From NCBI GenBank assembly GCA_937128795.1, contig CAKZMQ010000001.1, forward strand, positions 186,001 through 250,000: a DNA stretch of 64,000 nt, given 5' to 3'. Positions 41,962 to 50,470 of the stretch are shown here, in pieces; position 1 is the first letter of the stretch; the number at the start of each line of letters is the position of its first letter. This stretch comes from an uncultured Solirubrobacterales bacterium. GTDB lineage: Bacteria > Actinomycetota > Thermoleophilia > Solirubrobacterales > JACPNS01. The position numbers were made by a program, and so were the translations under genes. The notes under the pieces were generated by a model, which saw only the letters and a list, made by a program, of their open reading frames with translations, was not told where the DNA came from and did no database searches.

Positions 41962-43386
41962 GTGGAAAATCAGCCGCTCGCCCCGACGCAAGAGTTGCAT
42001 GTTCGATTGTCCGAAGTGCTCGCCGCGCTCAGCCAGGCACTCGACCTGACCGAAGGCCAGCCGATGGGCCATACCGCACGCGCCTGTGCAATCGGGATGC
42101 GGATCGCCGACGAGATCGGTGTCCACGACCCGGACGATCGGTCGGCACTGTTCTATGCGCTGCTGATGAAGGACGCCGGATGTTCGAGCAACTCGGCCCG
42201 CGTCTGCGCGATGTTCGGCCACGACGACATTGCGATCAAAACCGATCTGAAGACCGTCAACTACCACCATCTCAAAGAGGCACTTGGCTACATCACGCGC
42301 AACATCCAGCCCGATGGATCTGCGTTCAGGCGAGCCATGTACCTGAAGGACATCGTGCGCCACGGAACCGACGGCTCCCGTGCGCTGACTCGCACGCGTT
42401 GCGAGCGCGGTGCTGCGATCGCGCGGATGCTGGGATTCACCGACGCAACTGCCGAAGCGATTCACTCGCTCGATGAGCATTGGAACGGCAAGGGGTATCC
42501 GGACGGTCTGGTCGGCGACCAGATACCGCTGTTTGCGCGCATCCTCAATCTCGCCCAGTCGACCGAAATCTTCTACCGCCTCAGTGGCGTGGACGCGGCG
42601 CTCGACGTGGTCGAAGAGCGCAGCGGAAGCTGGTTTGACCCGGAACTCGTCACTGCGCTGCTGAACACGCGAATCGATGCTGCTTTCTGGCGCAATCTCG
42701 AGATCTCCAGCGTCGGTTCGCTCGTCCGCCCGCTCGAACCTGCGGACCGAGTTGTGATTGCTGATGACGAGCAGCTCGACAAGGTCGCCGAAGCGTTCGC
42801 GCAGGTGATCGACGCCAAGAGCCCCTATACAGCCAGCCACTCGCTCGGCTTTGCAACGATCGCCGTCGGAATCTCCCGCGTGATGGATGAGCCGAACGAA
42901 AACGTGCGCGACATGTGGCGCGCGGGCTTGCTGCACGACATCGGCAAACTGGGCGTGCCCAACACGATCCTCGACAAGCCCGGCAAATTGACCGCCGAAG
43001 AGTGGAAGGTGATGCGCGAGCACCCGCGTTACAGCGCCGAGATCCTCAGTCGCATCAGCGCGTTCAGCGAGCTCAGTCCGATGGCCGCCGCGCACCACGA
43101 ACGGCTCGACGGCAGCGGCTATCACCTTGGTCTGGACGCATCCCAGCTCTCGCGCCAGGCACGAATCCTCGCGGTGGCAGACGTCTGCGAGGCATTGATG
43201 GCCGATCGTCCCTATCGCGATTCGCTGCCGACCGAAACCGTTGTCGAGATCATCGAAGGCGATGCTCCGGACCGCCTCGACGTCGAATGCGTCGAGGCGA
43301 TGAAGGTCTTTCTCGTGGACTACGTCGACGGACCGTCGACGCACCAGTCGCCCAACGGGCGCCCGGTCACCGCGGTTGCGGCGTAG
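41962..43386 (+). CDS. tandem HD / HD-GYP phosphohydrolase
   Basis: 474 residues from GTG 41962 after AAGGA. The first HD domain (~35-200; HTARACAIGMRIADEIGV, LFYALLMKDAGCSS, HWNGKGYPDGL) has the HD pair altered to KD. The second (~285-450) is a good HD-GYP: HSLGFATIAVGIS, GLLHDIGKLGVPNTILDKPGKLTAEEW, AAHHERLDGSGYHLGL (GYP is GYH), ADVCEALMADRPYRDSLP. Likely hydrolyses c-di-GMP or a related nucleotide; the first domain may be regulatory. No membrane segment. Confidence 0.82.
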   Translation: MENQPLAPTQELHVRLSEVLAALSQALDLTEGQPMGHTARACAIGMRIADEIGVHDPDDRSALFYALLMKDAGCSSNSARVCAMFGHDDIAIKTDLKTVNYHHLKEALGYITRNIQPDGSAFRRAMYLKDIVRHGTDGSRALTRTRCERGAAIARMLGFTDATAEAIHSLDEHWNGKGYPDGLVGDQIPLFARILNLAQSTEIFYRLSGVDAALDVVEERSGSWFDPELVTALLNTRIDAAFWRNLEISSVGSLVRPLEPADRVVIADDEQLDKVAEAFAQVIDAKSPYTASHSLGFATIAVGISRVMDEPNENVRDMWRAGLLHDIGKLGVPNTILDKPGKLTAEEWKVMREHPRYSAEILSRISAFSELSPMAAAHHERLDGSGYHLGLDASQLSRQARILAVADVCEALMADRPYRDSLPTETVVEIIEGDAPDRLDVECVEAMKVFLVDYVDGPSTHQSPNGRPVTAVAA

Positions 43387-43401
43387 GCAACGATCCTCCG
43401 A

Positions 43402-44346
43402 TCAGACCTGCGGGTGTCGCGTGACGCGTGGATTCGGCAGCGGCGTCAGAACACCGGTGAGCCGGTCGCGGAGATGTTCGTAGTCCGGCGGTAGCGAGAG
43501 GTTTTGGCCGAGTTCTTCGAGCGGTTCGTCGGCGGTGAACCCCGGCCCCATCGTCGCGAGTTCGAAGAGCACACCGGATGGCTCGCGGAAGTAGATCGAG
43601 CGAAAATAAAAGCGATCGATCACCGGAGTGGCATGTGAGCCGGCCTCGGTCATGCGCTTCTGCCAGTTCTCCTGGTCCTCGGGGTAAGTGGCGAAGGCAA
43701 CGTGATGGACGCTTCCCGCACCGTGCATGCCCGGCTCGGTCGGTGGCTGCTCGTAGACGTAGAACGACGAGCGTTGGTCGCCGCCGACCTGCCAACTCGT
43801 CGGCGAGCCGTCAGCCTCGGCCGGTTCGGTAAACCCGAGCGTCTCGCCGAGCATCTGAGCACTGCGCGCCGGGTCATCCGAATACGCATAAACGCCGTCA
43901 AAACCCTGCAGAGCGTGCTCGTCGGGAATGTCGGGCGCGCTTGCGATCAGCGGAGGCTGATCACCCGAGTAGACCTTCAGGTGGTGGCGCAGCCCCTCCG
44001 GATCCGCAAAGGCGAGCCCGTCATCCACACGTTCGCTCGCGCAGTCCTCGTCCGCAAGACGTCGCTCCCAGAAGTCGATCGCCTCGGCCGACCCAACGCG
44101 CCAGCCGATCGTGTGAACCATGCCGGCTCCGGGGCGGCCGGGCTTCACCCCTGGGTATTCGAAGAAGGTCAGATCCGCGCCGGGGTCGCCGCGTTCGTCG
44201 CCGTAGAAGAGGTGGTAGACCGTCGGGTCGTCTTGGTTGACGGTCTTCTTCACGAGTCTTAGTCCGAGCACGCCAACGTAGAACTCGACGTTCTGTGGTG
44301 CGTCGCCGGTGATCGCGGTTATGTGGTGGATTCCCTCAAGTTTCAT
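43402..44346 (-). CDS. VOC-family ring-cleaving dioxygenase (MhqO/LinE-like)
   Basis: 314 residues with two VOC modules: MKLEGIHHITAITGDAPQNVEFYVGVLGLRLVKKTVNQDDPTVYHLFYGDE..DLTFFEYPG, and GAGSVHHVAFATYPEDQENWQKRM..FYFRSIYFREPSGVLFELATMGPGF. The metal ligands (His-His-Glu) lie in HHITA, VHHVAF and FELAT. The family includes hydroquinone-specific extradiol dioxygenases such as MhqO. Probably detoxifies quinols. Confidence 0.82.
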   Translation of the reverse strand: MKLEGIHHITAITGDAPQNVEFYVGVLGLRLVKKTVNQDDPTVYHLFYGDERGDPGADLTFFEYPGVKPGRPGAGMVHTIGWRVGSAEAIDFWERRLADEDCASERVDDGLAFADPEGLRHHLKVYSGDQPPLIASAPDIPDEHALQGFDGVYAYSDDPARSAQMLGETLGFTEPAEADGSPTSWQVGGDQRSSFYVYEQPPTEPGMHGAGSVHHVAFATYPEDQENWQKRMTEAGSHATPVIDRFYFRSIYFREPSGVLFELATMGPGFTADEPLEELGQNLSLPPDYEHLRDRLTGVLTPLPNPRVTRHPQV

Positions 44347-44406
44347 CAGGCGCCACTTTATTGAACCGGACCGGAAAACTCCTCAACGAATAGGATCGTC
44401 GCTGCG

Positions 44407-45462
44407 ATGAGTCATTACGACGCGTTCAAAGATCTGCCGATCAAGGTCGAAGGCCACGAGTTCCTGCGTCACGAATTGGCGGTCTCCAGCGGATTCGACC
44501 GCGTCACGACCGAGATCGTGCTCCATGGCGCCGGGCAGAGCGGGGTTGGCGAGGACGTCACCTACGACACGCTCGACCACGATGTGCTGCAGAAGGACAC
44601 GCCGCTCGACCTCACGTTCGAGGGCACGTTCGATGAGTTCTCCAGACACCTGGAGACGTTGCCGATCTGGATTGCCCCGCCGGTGCGCGAGCCGAGCATC
44701 AACTACCGCACGTGGGGATTCGAGAGTGCCGCGCTGGATCTCGCGCTCCGCCAGAACGGCACGGATTTCGCAAGCGCGCTCGGAATCGAGCCCCAGCCAG
44801 TTCGCTTCATTCTGTCGATTCGCCTCGGCGACCCACCCGATATCGCGCGCGTGCAGAACTGGCTTGACGTTGCCCCCTGGCTGGAGTTCAAGCTCGACGC
44901 GGAGAACTCTTGGCCGCGTGAGTTGATCGAGGAGTTGGCCGCCACAGGACTCGTCCGGCAGGTGGACTTGAAGGGCTTCTACGTCGGGACCGAGGTCGAC
45001 AATCCGCCGACCGAGCGGCTCTACCGTGACGTCGTCGAGTGTTTTTCGGACGCTTGGATCGAGGATCCTGCATTCACCGAAGAAACGCGTCCGATCCTCG
45101 AAAGCGTGCTCGAGCGGCTCACCTGGGACGCGCCGATCCATTCAGTCGCCGACATCGAGGGGCTCGAGTTCCCACCACGGGGCATGAACATCAAACCATC
45201 GCGCTTCGGCTCGCTGCGCGAACTGCTCGCGGCGATCGAGTACTGCGCCGAGCGGGACATCGAGATGTACTCCGGCGGTCAGTTTGAGTTGTCGGTGGGC
45301 CGGGCTCACCTGCACGCAATCGCCAGCGTTTTCTTTCCGAACACGCCAAATGACGCGGCCCCGGTTCACTACCACGGCAACGATCCGGTGGCGAATGCTC
45401 CTGCCTCGCCGTTGCCAGTTCCGCCGCCGGGCGAACGCGCCGGCTTCAGCTGGCCGCTCTGA
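44407..45462 (+). CDS. enolase-superfamily protein (muconate-lactonising/OSBS-like)
   Basis: 351 residues. An N-terminal capping domain is followed by a barrel with ordered acidic/basic motifs: WLEFKLDAENSW (metal Asp), VDLKGFY, DAWIEDPAF (metal Glu) and MNIKPSRFGSLRELLAAIEYC (C-terminal lysine region), then EMYSGGQFELSVGRAHLHAIAS. This pattern is that of enolase-superfamily dehydratases/lyases, but the usual K-x-K motif on strand 2 is not obvious. Substrate unknown. TAGGAT lies 10 nt before ATG, suggesting a near-leaderless mRNA. Confidence 0.65.
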   Translation: MSHYDAFKDLPIKVEGHEFLRHELAVSSGFDRVTTEIVLHGAGQSGVGEDVTYDTLDHDVLQKDTPLDLTFEGTFDEFSRHLETLPIWIAPPVREPSINYRTWGFESAALDLALRQNGTDFASALGIEPQPVRFILSIRLGDPPDIARVQNWLDVAPWLEFKLDAENSWPRELIEELAATGLVRQVDLKGFYVGTEVDNPPTERLYRDVVECFSDAWIEDPAFTEETRPILESVLERLTWDAPIHSVADIEGLEFPPRGMNIKPSRFGSLRELLAAIEYCAERDIEMYSGGQFELSVGRAHLHAIASVFFPNTPNDAAPVHYHGNDPVANAPASPLPVPPPGERAGFSWPL

Positions 45463-45506
45463 TCGCCGCGCGTCGCGTGGCAGTTCGCGATAGAAATGTG
45501 ATCAAC

Positions 45507-45522
45507 ACCACCGATCGGTGGT
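45507..45522. promoter_or_regulatory. 16-bp palindromic operator candidate before the hydrolase pair
   Basis: ACCACCGATCGGTGGT is a perfect palindrome immediately upstream of TAGGCT (45534-45539), the -10 that sits 6 nt before ATG 45546. A protein bound here would cover the -35 region, so repression is plausible. Confidence 0.5.
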
Positions 45523-45545
45523 TTGTCAACGCTTAGGCTCACGGC

Positions 45546-46412
45546 ATGACTGCTCAATTCACAACCTTCGAAGGACACAAGCTCGCGTACGAGACGTACG
45601 GTCGAGGCCCGCGCAACGTGTTGCTGATCCACGGGCTGCTGATGAGCCGCCGCATGCAGGAGCCGCTCGCCAAAGCGATCGCCGAGCAGGGAAATCACAC
45701 GATCACAGTTGACCTCGCCGGCCACGGCAAGTCGGATGCGCCGCTCGAACGCTGGGGCATCCCACGTTACGCACGCGCTCTTGACGCAATGCTCGAGGAG
45801 TTGGAGATTGAAGAGGCAGTTGTGATCGGCACTTCGCTCGGAGCGAACATTGCTCTTCAGCTCGCAGTCGAGCATTCCGATCGCGTGCGCGGAGTCGTCG
45901 CCGAAATGCCGGCGCTCGAACACGCGATGATCGGCGGTCCGATCTTCTTCAGCCCATTCGCGGCTGCGGCCGCATGGGCCGAACCGGTGGCGCAGGTGAT
46001 TTCGCACACCGCGCGGTTGATCCCGGACATCCCGTTGCCGTTCAGCGCGAACATCGTCGTCGATCTGATCAAGCGCGACCCGAACACGACGCTGGAGATC
46101 CTCAAAGGCCTCTACTACGGTCCGATCGCACCTTCGATCGAAGTGCGTCAGCAGATAGAACAGCCTGCATTGGTCATCGGTCACCGCTACGACCCGATCC
46201 ACCCGATCCAGGACGCCGAAGAACTCGCCGCCGATCTTCCCAACAGCCGCTTCATCGAGGCCAGTTCGATAGCCGAATTGCGCGTGACCCCGGAGCGCCT
46301 GACCAACGAAGTGATCGATTTCGTCGACGAATGCTTCAAGCCGCGCGTGGTCGACATCGACAAGCCGACCAGAAACTCGCGCAAGACGAACTCACGCAAG
46401 ACGTCTACCTGA
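45546..46412 (+). CDS. alpha/beta hydrolase, tandem copy 1
   Basis: 288 residues. VLLIHGLLMSRRMQEPLAKAI (oxyanion HG), TVDLAGHGKSD, VVIGTSLGANIALQLA (nucleophile elbow G-T-S-L-G), and the acid in VIGHRYDPIHP. The position normally holding the catalytic His (G-H before the C-terminal helix) reads ASSIAELRVTPERL, with no His seen, so activity or triad geometry may be atypical. The basic tail (KPTRNSRKTNSRKTST) may be disordered. Paralogous along its length to the next gene. Confidence 0.78.
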   Translation: MTAQFTTFEGHKLAYETYGRGPRNVLLIHGLLMSRRMQEPLAKAIAEQGNHTITVDLAGHGKSDAPLERWGIPRYARALDAMLEELEIEEAVVIGTSLGANIALQLAVEHSDRVRGVVAEMPALEHAMIGGPIFFSPFAAAAAWAEPVAQVISHTARLIPDIPLPFSANIVVDLIKRDPNTTLEILKGLYYGPIAPSIEVRQQIEQPALVIGHRYDPIHPIQDAEELAADLPNSRFIEASSIAELRVTPERLTNEVIDFVDECFKPRVVDIDKPTRNSRKTNSRKTST

Positions 46413-46505
46413 TTTTCACCGTCGTAACCTGGCGTTCCCTCGACCCCCGGATCTAGACTGAGGTTGTAGTAGTTACTCGCCAGTCGGATCAGAAGGGACG
46501 TACAC

Positions 46506-47372
46506 ATGGACGTCGAGCATTTTCGCTTTGAGGGCCACAAGATCGCCTACAGGACGTACGGCAGTGGCAAGCGCGCGGTAATCCTCGTTCACAGCCTGCT
46601 GTTCAATCAGGACCTGCATGGGCCGCTCGCAAAGAAACTCGCTGAGCACGGAAACTTTGTGGTGACTGTTGACATGGTCGGCCACGGCGACTCCGACGGC
46701 CCGATCGATCGCTTCGACATGCCGCGCTATGCGCACGCCGTCGAGACTTTGATGAACAAGCTCGAGATCGAGGAGGCCGTGATCGGCGGCACGTCGCTCG
46801 GTGCCAACATCGGCCTCGAATGCGCAGTGCACTTTCCCGAACGCGTGCGCGGCCTGATCACCGACATGCCGGCTCTTGAGCGCGCAATCATCGGCGGCAG
46901 CGCGATCTTCACGCCGATCATGCTGACCGCCAAGTACCTGACGCCGGTGGCCGACGTGACTTCGCGGGCGGCGCGTCTGATCCCGCGTTGGTCGATGCCG
47001 TACTCGGCCAACCTCGTGCTCGACGTACTCAAGCGCGATCCGCGCACGACCAGTCACGTGCTGCAGGGCATTTACTTCGGGCGACTGGCTCCCCCGCGCG
47101 AGGAACGGATGGACATCGAAGCCCCCGCGCTGATCATCGGGCATAAATTCGACCCCGTCCACCCCTACGACGACGCCGTCGAGCTGGCGGGCGACATGCC
47201 GAACGCGACGTTCATCGAGGCGCGGTCGATCGCCGAACTGCGACTGATGCCCAAGCGGCTGACCAACTCGATCATCGAGCACGTTGATCAATGCTGGCGA
47301 CCGCGCGCAGTCGGCAGCTCAAGCCGTGCGGCAACCAAGCAGGCCGGCCGCCGCACGGGTAAGCAGTCGTAG
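46506..47372 (+). CDS. alpha/beta hydrolase, tandem copy 2
   Basis: 288 residues, same length and architecture as the preceding gene: VILVHSLLFNQDLHGPLAKKL (HG is HS), TVDMVGHGDSD, VIGGTSLGANIGLECA (G-T-S-L-G), and IIGHKFDPVHP. The catalytic-His position again lacks His (ARSIAELRLMPKRL). The insert DMPALERAIIGGSAIF corresponds to EMPALEHAMIGGPIFF in copy 1. Clearly a tandem duplication that diverged substantially. The basic tail ends GRRTGKQS. Confidence 0.78.
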   Translation: MDVEHFRFEGHKIAYRTYGSGKRAVILVHSLLFNQDLHGPLAKKLAEHGNFVVTVDMVGHGDSDGPIDRFDMPRYAHAVETLMNKLEIEEAVIGGTSLGANIGLECAVHFPERVRGLITDMPALERAIIGGSAIFTPIMLTAKYLTPVADVTSRAARLIPRWSMPYSANLVLDVLKRDPRTTSHVLQGIYFGRLAPPREERMDIEAPALIIGHKFDPVHPYDDAVELAGDMPNATFIEARSIAELRLMPKRLTNSIIEHVDQCWRPRAVGSSSRAATKQAGRRTGKQS

Positions 47373-47386
47373 CCGCCGGTAGGAGC

Positions 47387-47450
47387 GCCTGCACGCACAT
47401 TTGTATGCGATATGCAGGCGCAACGCTTGCCTGCATGAAGTGTTCATGCA
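47387..47450 (+). promoter_or_regulatory. four overlapping alternating inverted repeats before the amidase gene
   Basis: Segment 1 GCCTGCA (47387-47393), segment 2 TGCAGGC (47413-47419), segment 3 GCCTGCA (47429-47435), then TGCATGAA-GTG-TTCATGCA (47432-47450). Pairings 1-2, 2-3 and the last hairpin are mutually exclusive because segments 2 and 3 are shared. The last stem ends 3 nt before the chosen GTG start. This looks like a switchable leader or a cluster of binding sites. Confidence 0.45.
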
Positions 47451-47453
47451 ACA

Positions 47454-48965
47454 GTGCGCTTTCACCCAACAGCATCACCGCCGTTCAAACCGGCGGTGCG
47501 AATCTGCCTTGCCGTGCTCACAGCGAGCGTTCTGCTGCTCGCGCTGGCAGCGACCGCCGGGGCCGGCGCGCACACCGGCTCTGGTGCGCCAGACGCACGC
47601 GACTTCTCGGTCGCGGTGCCAGGCGAACAGCGAGGTGCGCGGCTGGGAGAGCGCGCCGCGTCGGCGAGTAGCCGTACGATCACAATCGCGCCCCGTCGCT
47701 CATTCGATCTGGTTGGTTTTCGCTGGCGCGGATCGGGCACGCCGAAGATCATGATCCAGTCGGAAGGCCCGCGTGGCTGGAGTGTCTGGGAGGAGCCAGA
47801 GGTATCCGGCATCGACGGTCCTGATCCAGATTCGCGCGTGGACAGAGGTGCGGTCAAGAGCTCCGAGCCGGTTTGGACTGGATACTCGCGCCGTATACGC
47901 GTGAAGGTGAGCGGTCGCGGATTCAGCGCACTGCGCGCTCACTTCGTTCGAGTCACGGGCTCGGCAGTTCCCCGGTCGGTTCGCACCAGTGCGGGCGCCG
48001 CCACTCCGGGATCCGGTGGCGAGGGCAATCGCGCAAACGTCGAGGCCCCGGCGATCGTCAGGCGCAAGCAGTGGGACCCAAGGAATCGCTGCAGGCCGAA
48101 GGGGCGACCAGCGCTCGGCGAGGTATTGAGCACAGTGGTTCATCACACGGTTAGCACCAACAGCTACTCACGAGCGCGTTCGGCCTCGGTTGTGCTCGGA
48201 ATCTGTCGCTACCACCGCTACAGCCGAAAATGGAATGACGTCGGCTACAACCTGCTGATCGACCGCTACGGAACGGTCTTCGAGGGCCGTGCGGGTGGAG
48301 TCGACAAGGCCGTGATCGGAGCTCACGCACAGGGCTACAACGGGCAGACCACGGGTATCTCGCTGATCGGCAGCTTCATGAGCACGAGCCCGCCGGTGGC
48401 AACGCTGGAGTCGCTGCGGCAGGTGCTCCAGTGGAAGCTGGCACTTGCCCAAGTCTCGCGCAACGAGCGCGTCGCGCTGATCTCCACCGGCGGATCGAGC
48501 AATCGCCACAAGAACGGGAGTCTCGTTTTCGTCCGCCCGGTAGCCGGCCACCGCGACCTCGACTTCACCGACTGCCCGGGCAACAACCTCTATGCGCGAC
48601 TCAACGAGATTCAGAGCTTTCTCACCGGCGAGGCTCGGACTGTCGCGCGATTGACCGCCCGGCTGCGTCGCGTGCGGCAGGGCAACGGGCAGGCCGTTCA
48701 GGTGACTGGACGAATGACCGCCGCTGGAGAGCCAGCCGCGAACAAACCGGTCGCGATGGAAGTGTTCACCCGTCGTGGCTGGAAGTCGATCGCAGAAACC
48801 ACGACCGACGCGGCCGGCATCTGGCGGGTCGTCGTCGCACCGAGGAATCGCTACTACATGCGAGGCCACTTCGCCGGTGACGATGCGCTGCGCTCTGTCA
48901 GGTCGCGCTGGAAGTACTCGCCGAAGATCCGGCGCGCGAAGTCGCCCGCCGCATCTCGTCGCTGA
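47454..48965 (+). CDS. secreted PGRP/N-acetylmuramoyl-L-alanine amidase
   Basis: 503 residues from GTG 47454; GTG 47493 is an alternative start. Signal peptide VRICLAVLTASVLLLALAATAGAGAHTG. A ~170-residue N-terminal beta-rich region follows, then the PGRP/amidase_2 domain (~200-390): VRRKQWDPRNRC, TVVHHTVSTNSYSRA (zinc His), WNDVGYNLLIDRYGTVFEGRAGG, VIGAHAQGYNGQTTGISLIGSF, GHRDLDFTDCPGNNLYARL (zinc His and Cys). The C-terminal domain (VQVTGRMTAAGEPAANKPVAMEVFTRRGWKSIAETTTDAAGIWRVVV) resembles a Big/CnaB-type repeat. It cleaves the lactyl-alanine amide in peptidoglycan. Confidence 0.9.
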   Translation: MRFHPTASPPFKPAVRICLAVLTASVLLLALAATAGAGAHTGSGAPDARDFSVAVPGEQRGARLGERAASASSRTITIAPRRSFDLVGFRWRGSGTPKIMIQSEGPRGWSVWEEPEVSGIDGPDPDSRVDRGAVKSSEPVWTGYSRRIRVKVSGRGFSALRAHFVRVTGSAVPRSVRTSAGAATPGSGGEGNRANVEAPAIVRRKQWDPRNRCRPKGRPALGEVLSTVVHHTVSTNSYSRARSASVVLGICRYHRYSRKWNDVGYNLLIDRYGTVFEGRAGGVDKAVIGAHAQGYNGQTTGISLIGSFMSTSPPVATLESLRQVLQWKLALAQVSRNERVALISTGGSSNRHKNGSLVFVRPVAGHRDLDFTDCPGNNLYARLNEIQSFLTGEARTVARLTARLRRVRQGNGQAVQVTGRMTAAGEPAANKPVAMEVFTRRGWKSIAETTTDAAGIWRVVVAPRNRYYMRGHFAGDDALRSVRSRWKYSPKIRRAKSPAASRR

Positions 48966-49547
48966 TCAGCGCCAGCCGCCGGTGTCACCGCGGTAGAGAT
49001 TGTCACCGCTGACGAGCAACTTGATGGTCCGCAGAATGATTTTCAGATCGATCAGCGCAGAGCGATTGTCGACGTACCAGAGATCGAGATCGATGCGCTC
49101 GGACCAAGGCAAAGAGGCCCGGCCGTTCACCTGCGCCCAGCCGGTGATCCCCGGTTTGACAGTCAATCGTCCGCGCTGACGATCGTCGTACTTCTCAACC
49201 TGCGCCATAACCGTGGGGCGCGGGCCGATGATCGCCATGTCGCCTCTGAGCACGTTGATCAGGTTCGGCAGTTCGTCGATCGAGAATCGACGCAGGAAGT
49301 TGCCCGAGCGCAGAATCCGTGGGTCGTCTTCGTCGACCGCCAACCCGGCACCGATGCTCTCGGCGTTCTTGACCATCGTGCGCAGCTTGACCAGCATGAA
49401 CTGCTCGCCGTCCTTGCCGACTCGACGCTGGCGATAGATCGGCGAGCCGGGCGACTCGACCACGATCGCGACACTCGCGAGCGCGAGGATCGGGCTTGTC
49501 AACAGCAGTGCGGTCGCTGAAATGAGGATGTCGAGGAGCCTGCGCAT
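48966..49547 (-). CDS. undecaprenyl-phosphate sugar-1-phosphate transferase (PglC/WcaJ core type)
   Basis: 193 residues from ATG 49547 (MRRLLDILISATALLLTSP); the track start overlaps the TA pair. A small monotopic phosphoglycosyltransferase: re-entrant helix RLLDILISATALLLTSPILALASVAIVVESPGSPIYRQRRVGKDG, KLRTMV, FLRRFSIDELPNLINVLRGDMAIIGPRP (active-site D-E-L-P) and VKPGITGWAQVNGR. It starts exopolysaccharide or glycan assembly on the lipid carrier. The glycosyltransferases at 50.5-53.8 kb are probable pathway partners. Confidence 0.93.
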   Translation of the reverse strand: MRRLLDILISATALLLTSPILALASVAIVVESPGSPIYRQRRVGKDGEQFMLVKLRTMVKNAESIGAGLAVDEDDPRILRSGNFLRRFSIDELPNLINVLRGDMAIIGPRPTVMAQVEKYDDRQRGRLTVKPGITGWAQVNGRASLPWSERIDLDLWYVDNRSALIDLKIILRTIKLLVSGDNLYRGDTGGWR

Positions 49548-49577
49548 CGGTGCCGGGATTATCGCGCACGCAAGTTG

Positions 49578-49594
49578 ATAGCATTTGCTATATT
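49578..49594 (+). promoter_or_regulatory. operator and -10 element of the mntA-hepT operon
   Basis: ATAGCATTTGCTAT (49578-49591) is a perfect 14-bp palindrome overlapping TATATT (49589-49594), which lies 7 nt before ATG 49602. Binding of the HTH-containing MntA here would block its own leaderless promoter. Confidence 0.6.
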
Positions 49595-49601
49595 CTTCTT
49601 C

Positions 49602-50147
49602 ATGATTGCGGTGGAACACATCAAGGGGTCGGACCAGGCGCTTGAGGCGAAGCTCGCGATAGCGCGGATGGCGCTGGCTCAATCGTCTGCGAAGGCCGAT
49701 GAACTCCGCCAAAAGGCTCGCTCGCTCCTGGTCGAGGCTGTAGCCGACGCTCACCAGCTCAGAATGACCCAACGCGAGATTTCACAATCGTTGGGCCGCA
49801 GTCAACCGGAGGTTTCCCGACTGCTTGGTCTCTCAGTCCCTCGCTTTCGCGCGTCCAGTCCACTCGGTGTTCACCTGGTACTGAAGCGAGCAGAAATCAT
49901 CCGCACTGCCGAGGAAAAGGGCGCAACCAACGTGCGCGTGTTCGGCTCGCTGGCGCGCGGTGAGGACGGCCCCGACAGTGACATCGATTTGTTCGTTGAC
50001 ATGCCATCGAAGTACACGCTGATGGATTTGGCCGCCATACAAGTCGAGTTTCGGAAGATCCTCAATCATTCCGTTGACGTGGTGCCAGCCAATGACATGC
50101 GCCGGGGCGCCTTGAAAACAGCACTCACCGAGGCGGTCGCGCTATGA
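49602..50147 (+). CDS. mntA: MntA-type antitoxin: HTH fused to a minimal nucleotidyltransferase
   Basis: 181 residues from ATG 49602; the track TTG start at 49575 lies in the palindrome. N-terminal helical region, a helix-turn-helix (~54-80; RMTQREISQSLGRSQPEVSRLLGLS), then a MNT domain with GSLARGEDGPDSDID (Gly115-Ser116-x10-Asp127-x-Asp129) and VDVVPAND. MntA AMPylates the partner HEPN toxin on tyrosine to silence it. The fused HTH suggests direct autoregulation at the promoter palindrome. ATGA overlap with hepT. Confidence 0.88.
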   Translation: MIAVEHIKGSDQALEAKLAIARMALAQSSAKADELRQKARSLLVEAVADAHQLRMTQREISQSLGRSQPEVSRLLGLSVPRFRASSPLGVHLVLKRAEIIRTAEEKGATNVRVFGSLARGEDGPDSDIDLFVDMPSKYTLMDLAAIQVEFRKILNHSVDVVPANDMRRGALKTALTEAVAL

Positions 50148-50470
50148 ATCGAAGCAACGCCGACCGAGTCGAAATCTCAATCAAACACATCGACATTGCT
50201 CGCTCGCACCTCGATCGTGGTTCGCTCGACGATCTATTGGTGTTCGACGCAGTCTGCCAGCGGCTCTCATCGGCCATCGAAGAAATCACACCCGTCGACG
50301 ACGACGTTCTCGACGCAGTTTTCGGAGAAACATGGCATCTGATTCGCGCGATGCGAAACGCCATCGTGCACAACTATGAGTTCGTCTCACCCGACGTCAT
50401 CGAGCGCACGATGCAGCAAGAGATTCCGAATTTCATCGCTTCACTCGAAGAGATGCGCGGTGAGGTCTAG
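50144..50470 (+). CDS. hepT: HepT-like HEPN toxin (RNase)
   Basis: 108 residues. The all-helical HEPN fold carries RNAIVHNY: Arg71-x4-His76-x-Tyr78, the catalytic RNase motif plus the tyrosine that MntA AMPylates in characterised pairs. Starts in ATGA overlap with mntA, the standard order for this toxin-antitoxin type. Its TAG shares a CTAG with the convergent glycosyltransferase stop. The TA pair interrupts the polysaccharide cluster, consistent with mobile acquisition. Confidence 0.88.
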   Translation: MNRSNADRVEISIKHIDIARSHLDRGSLDDLLVFDAVCQRLSSAIEEITPVDDDVLDAVFGETWHLIRAMRNAIVHNYEFVSPDVIERTMQQEIPNFIASLEEMRGEV

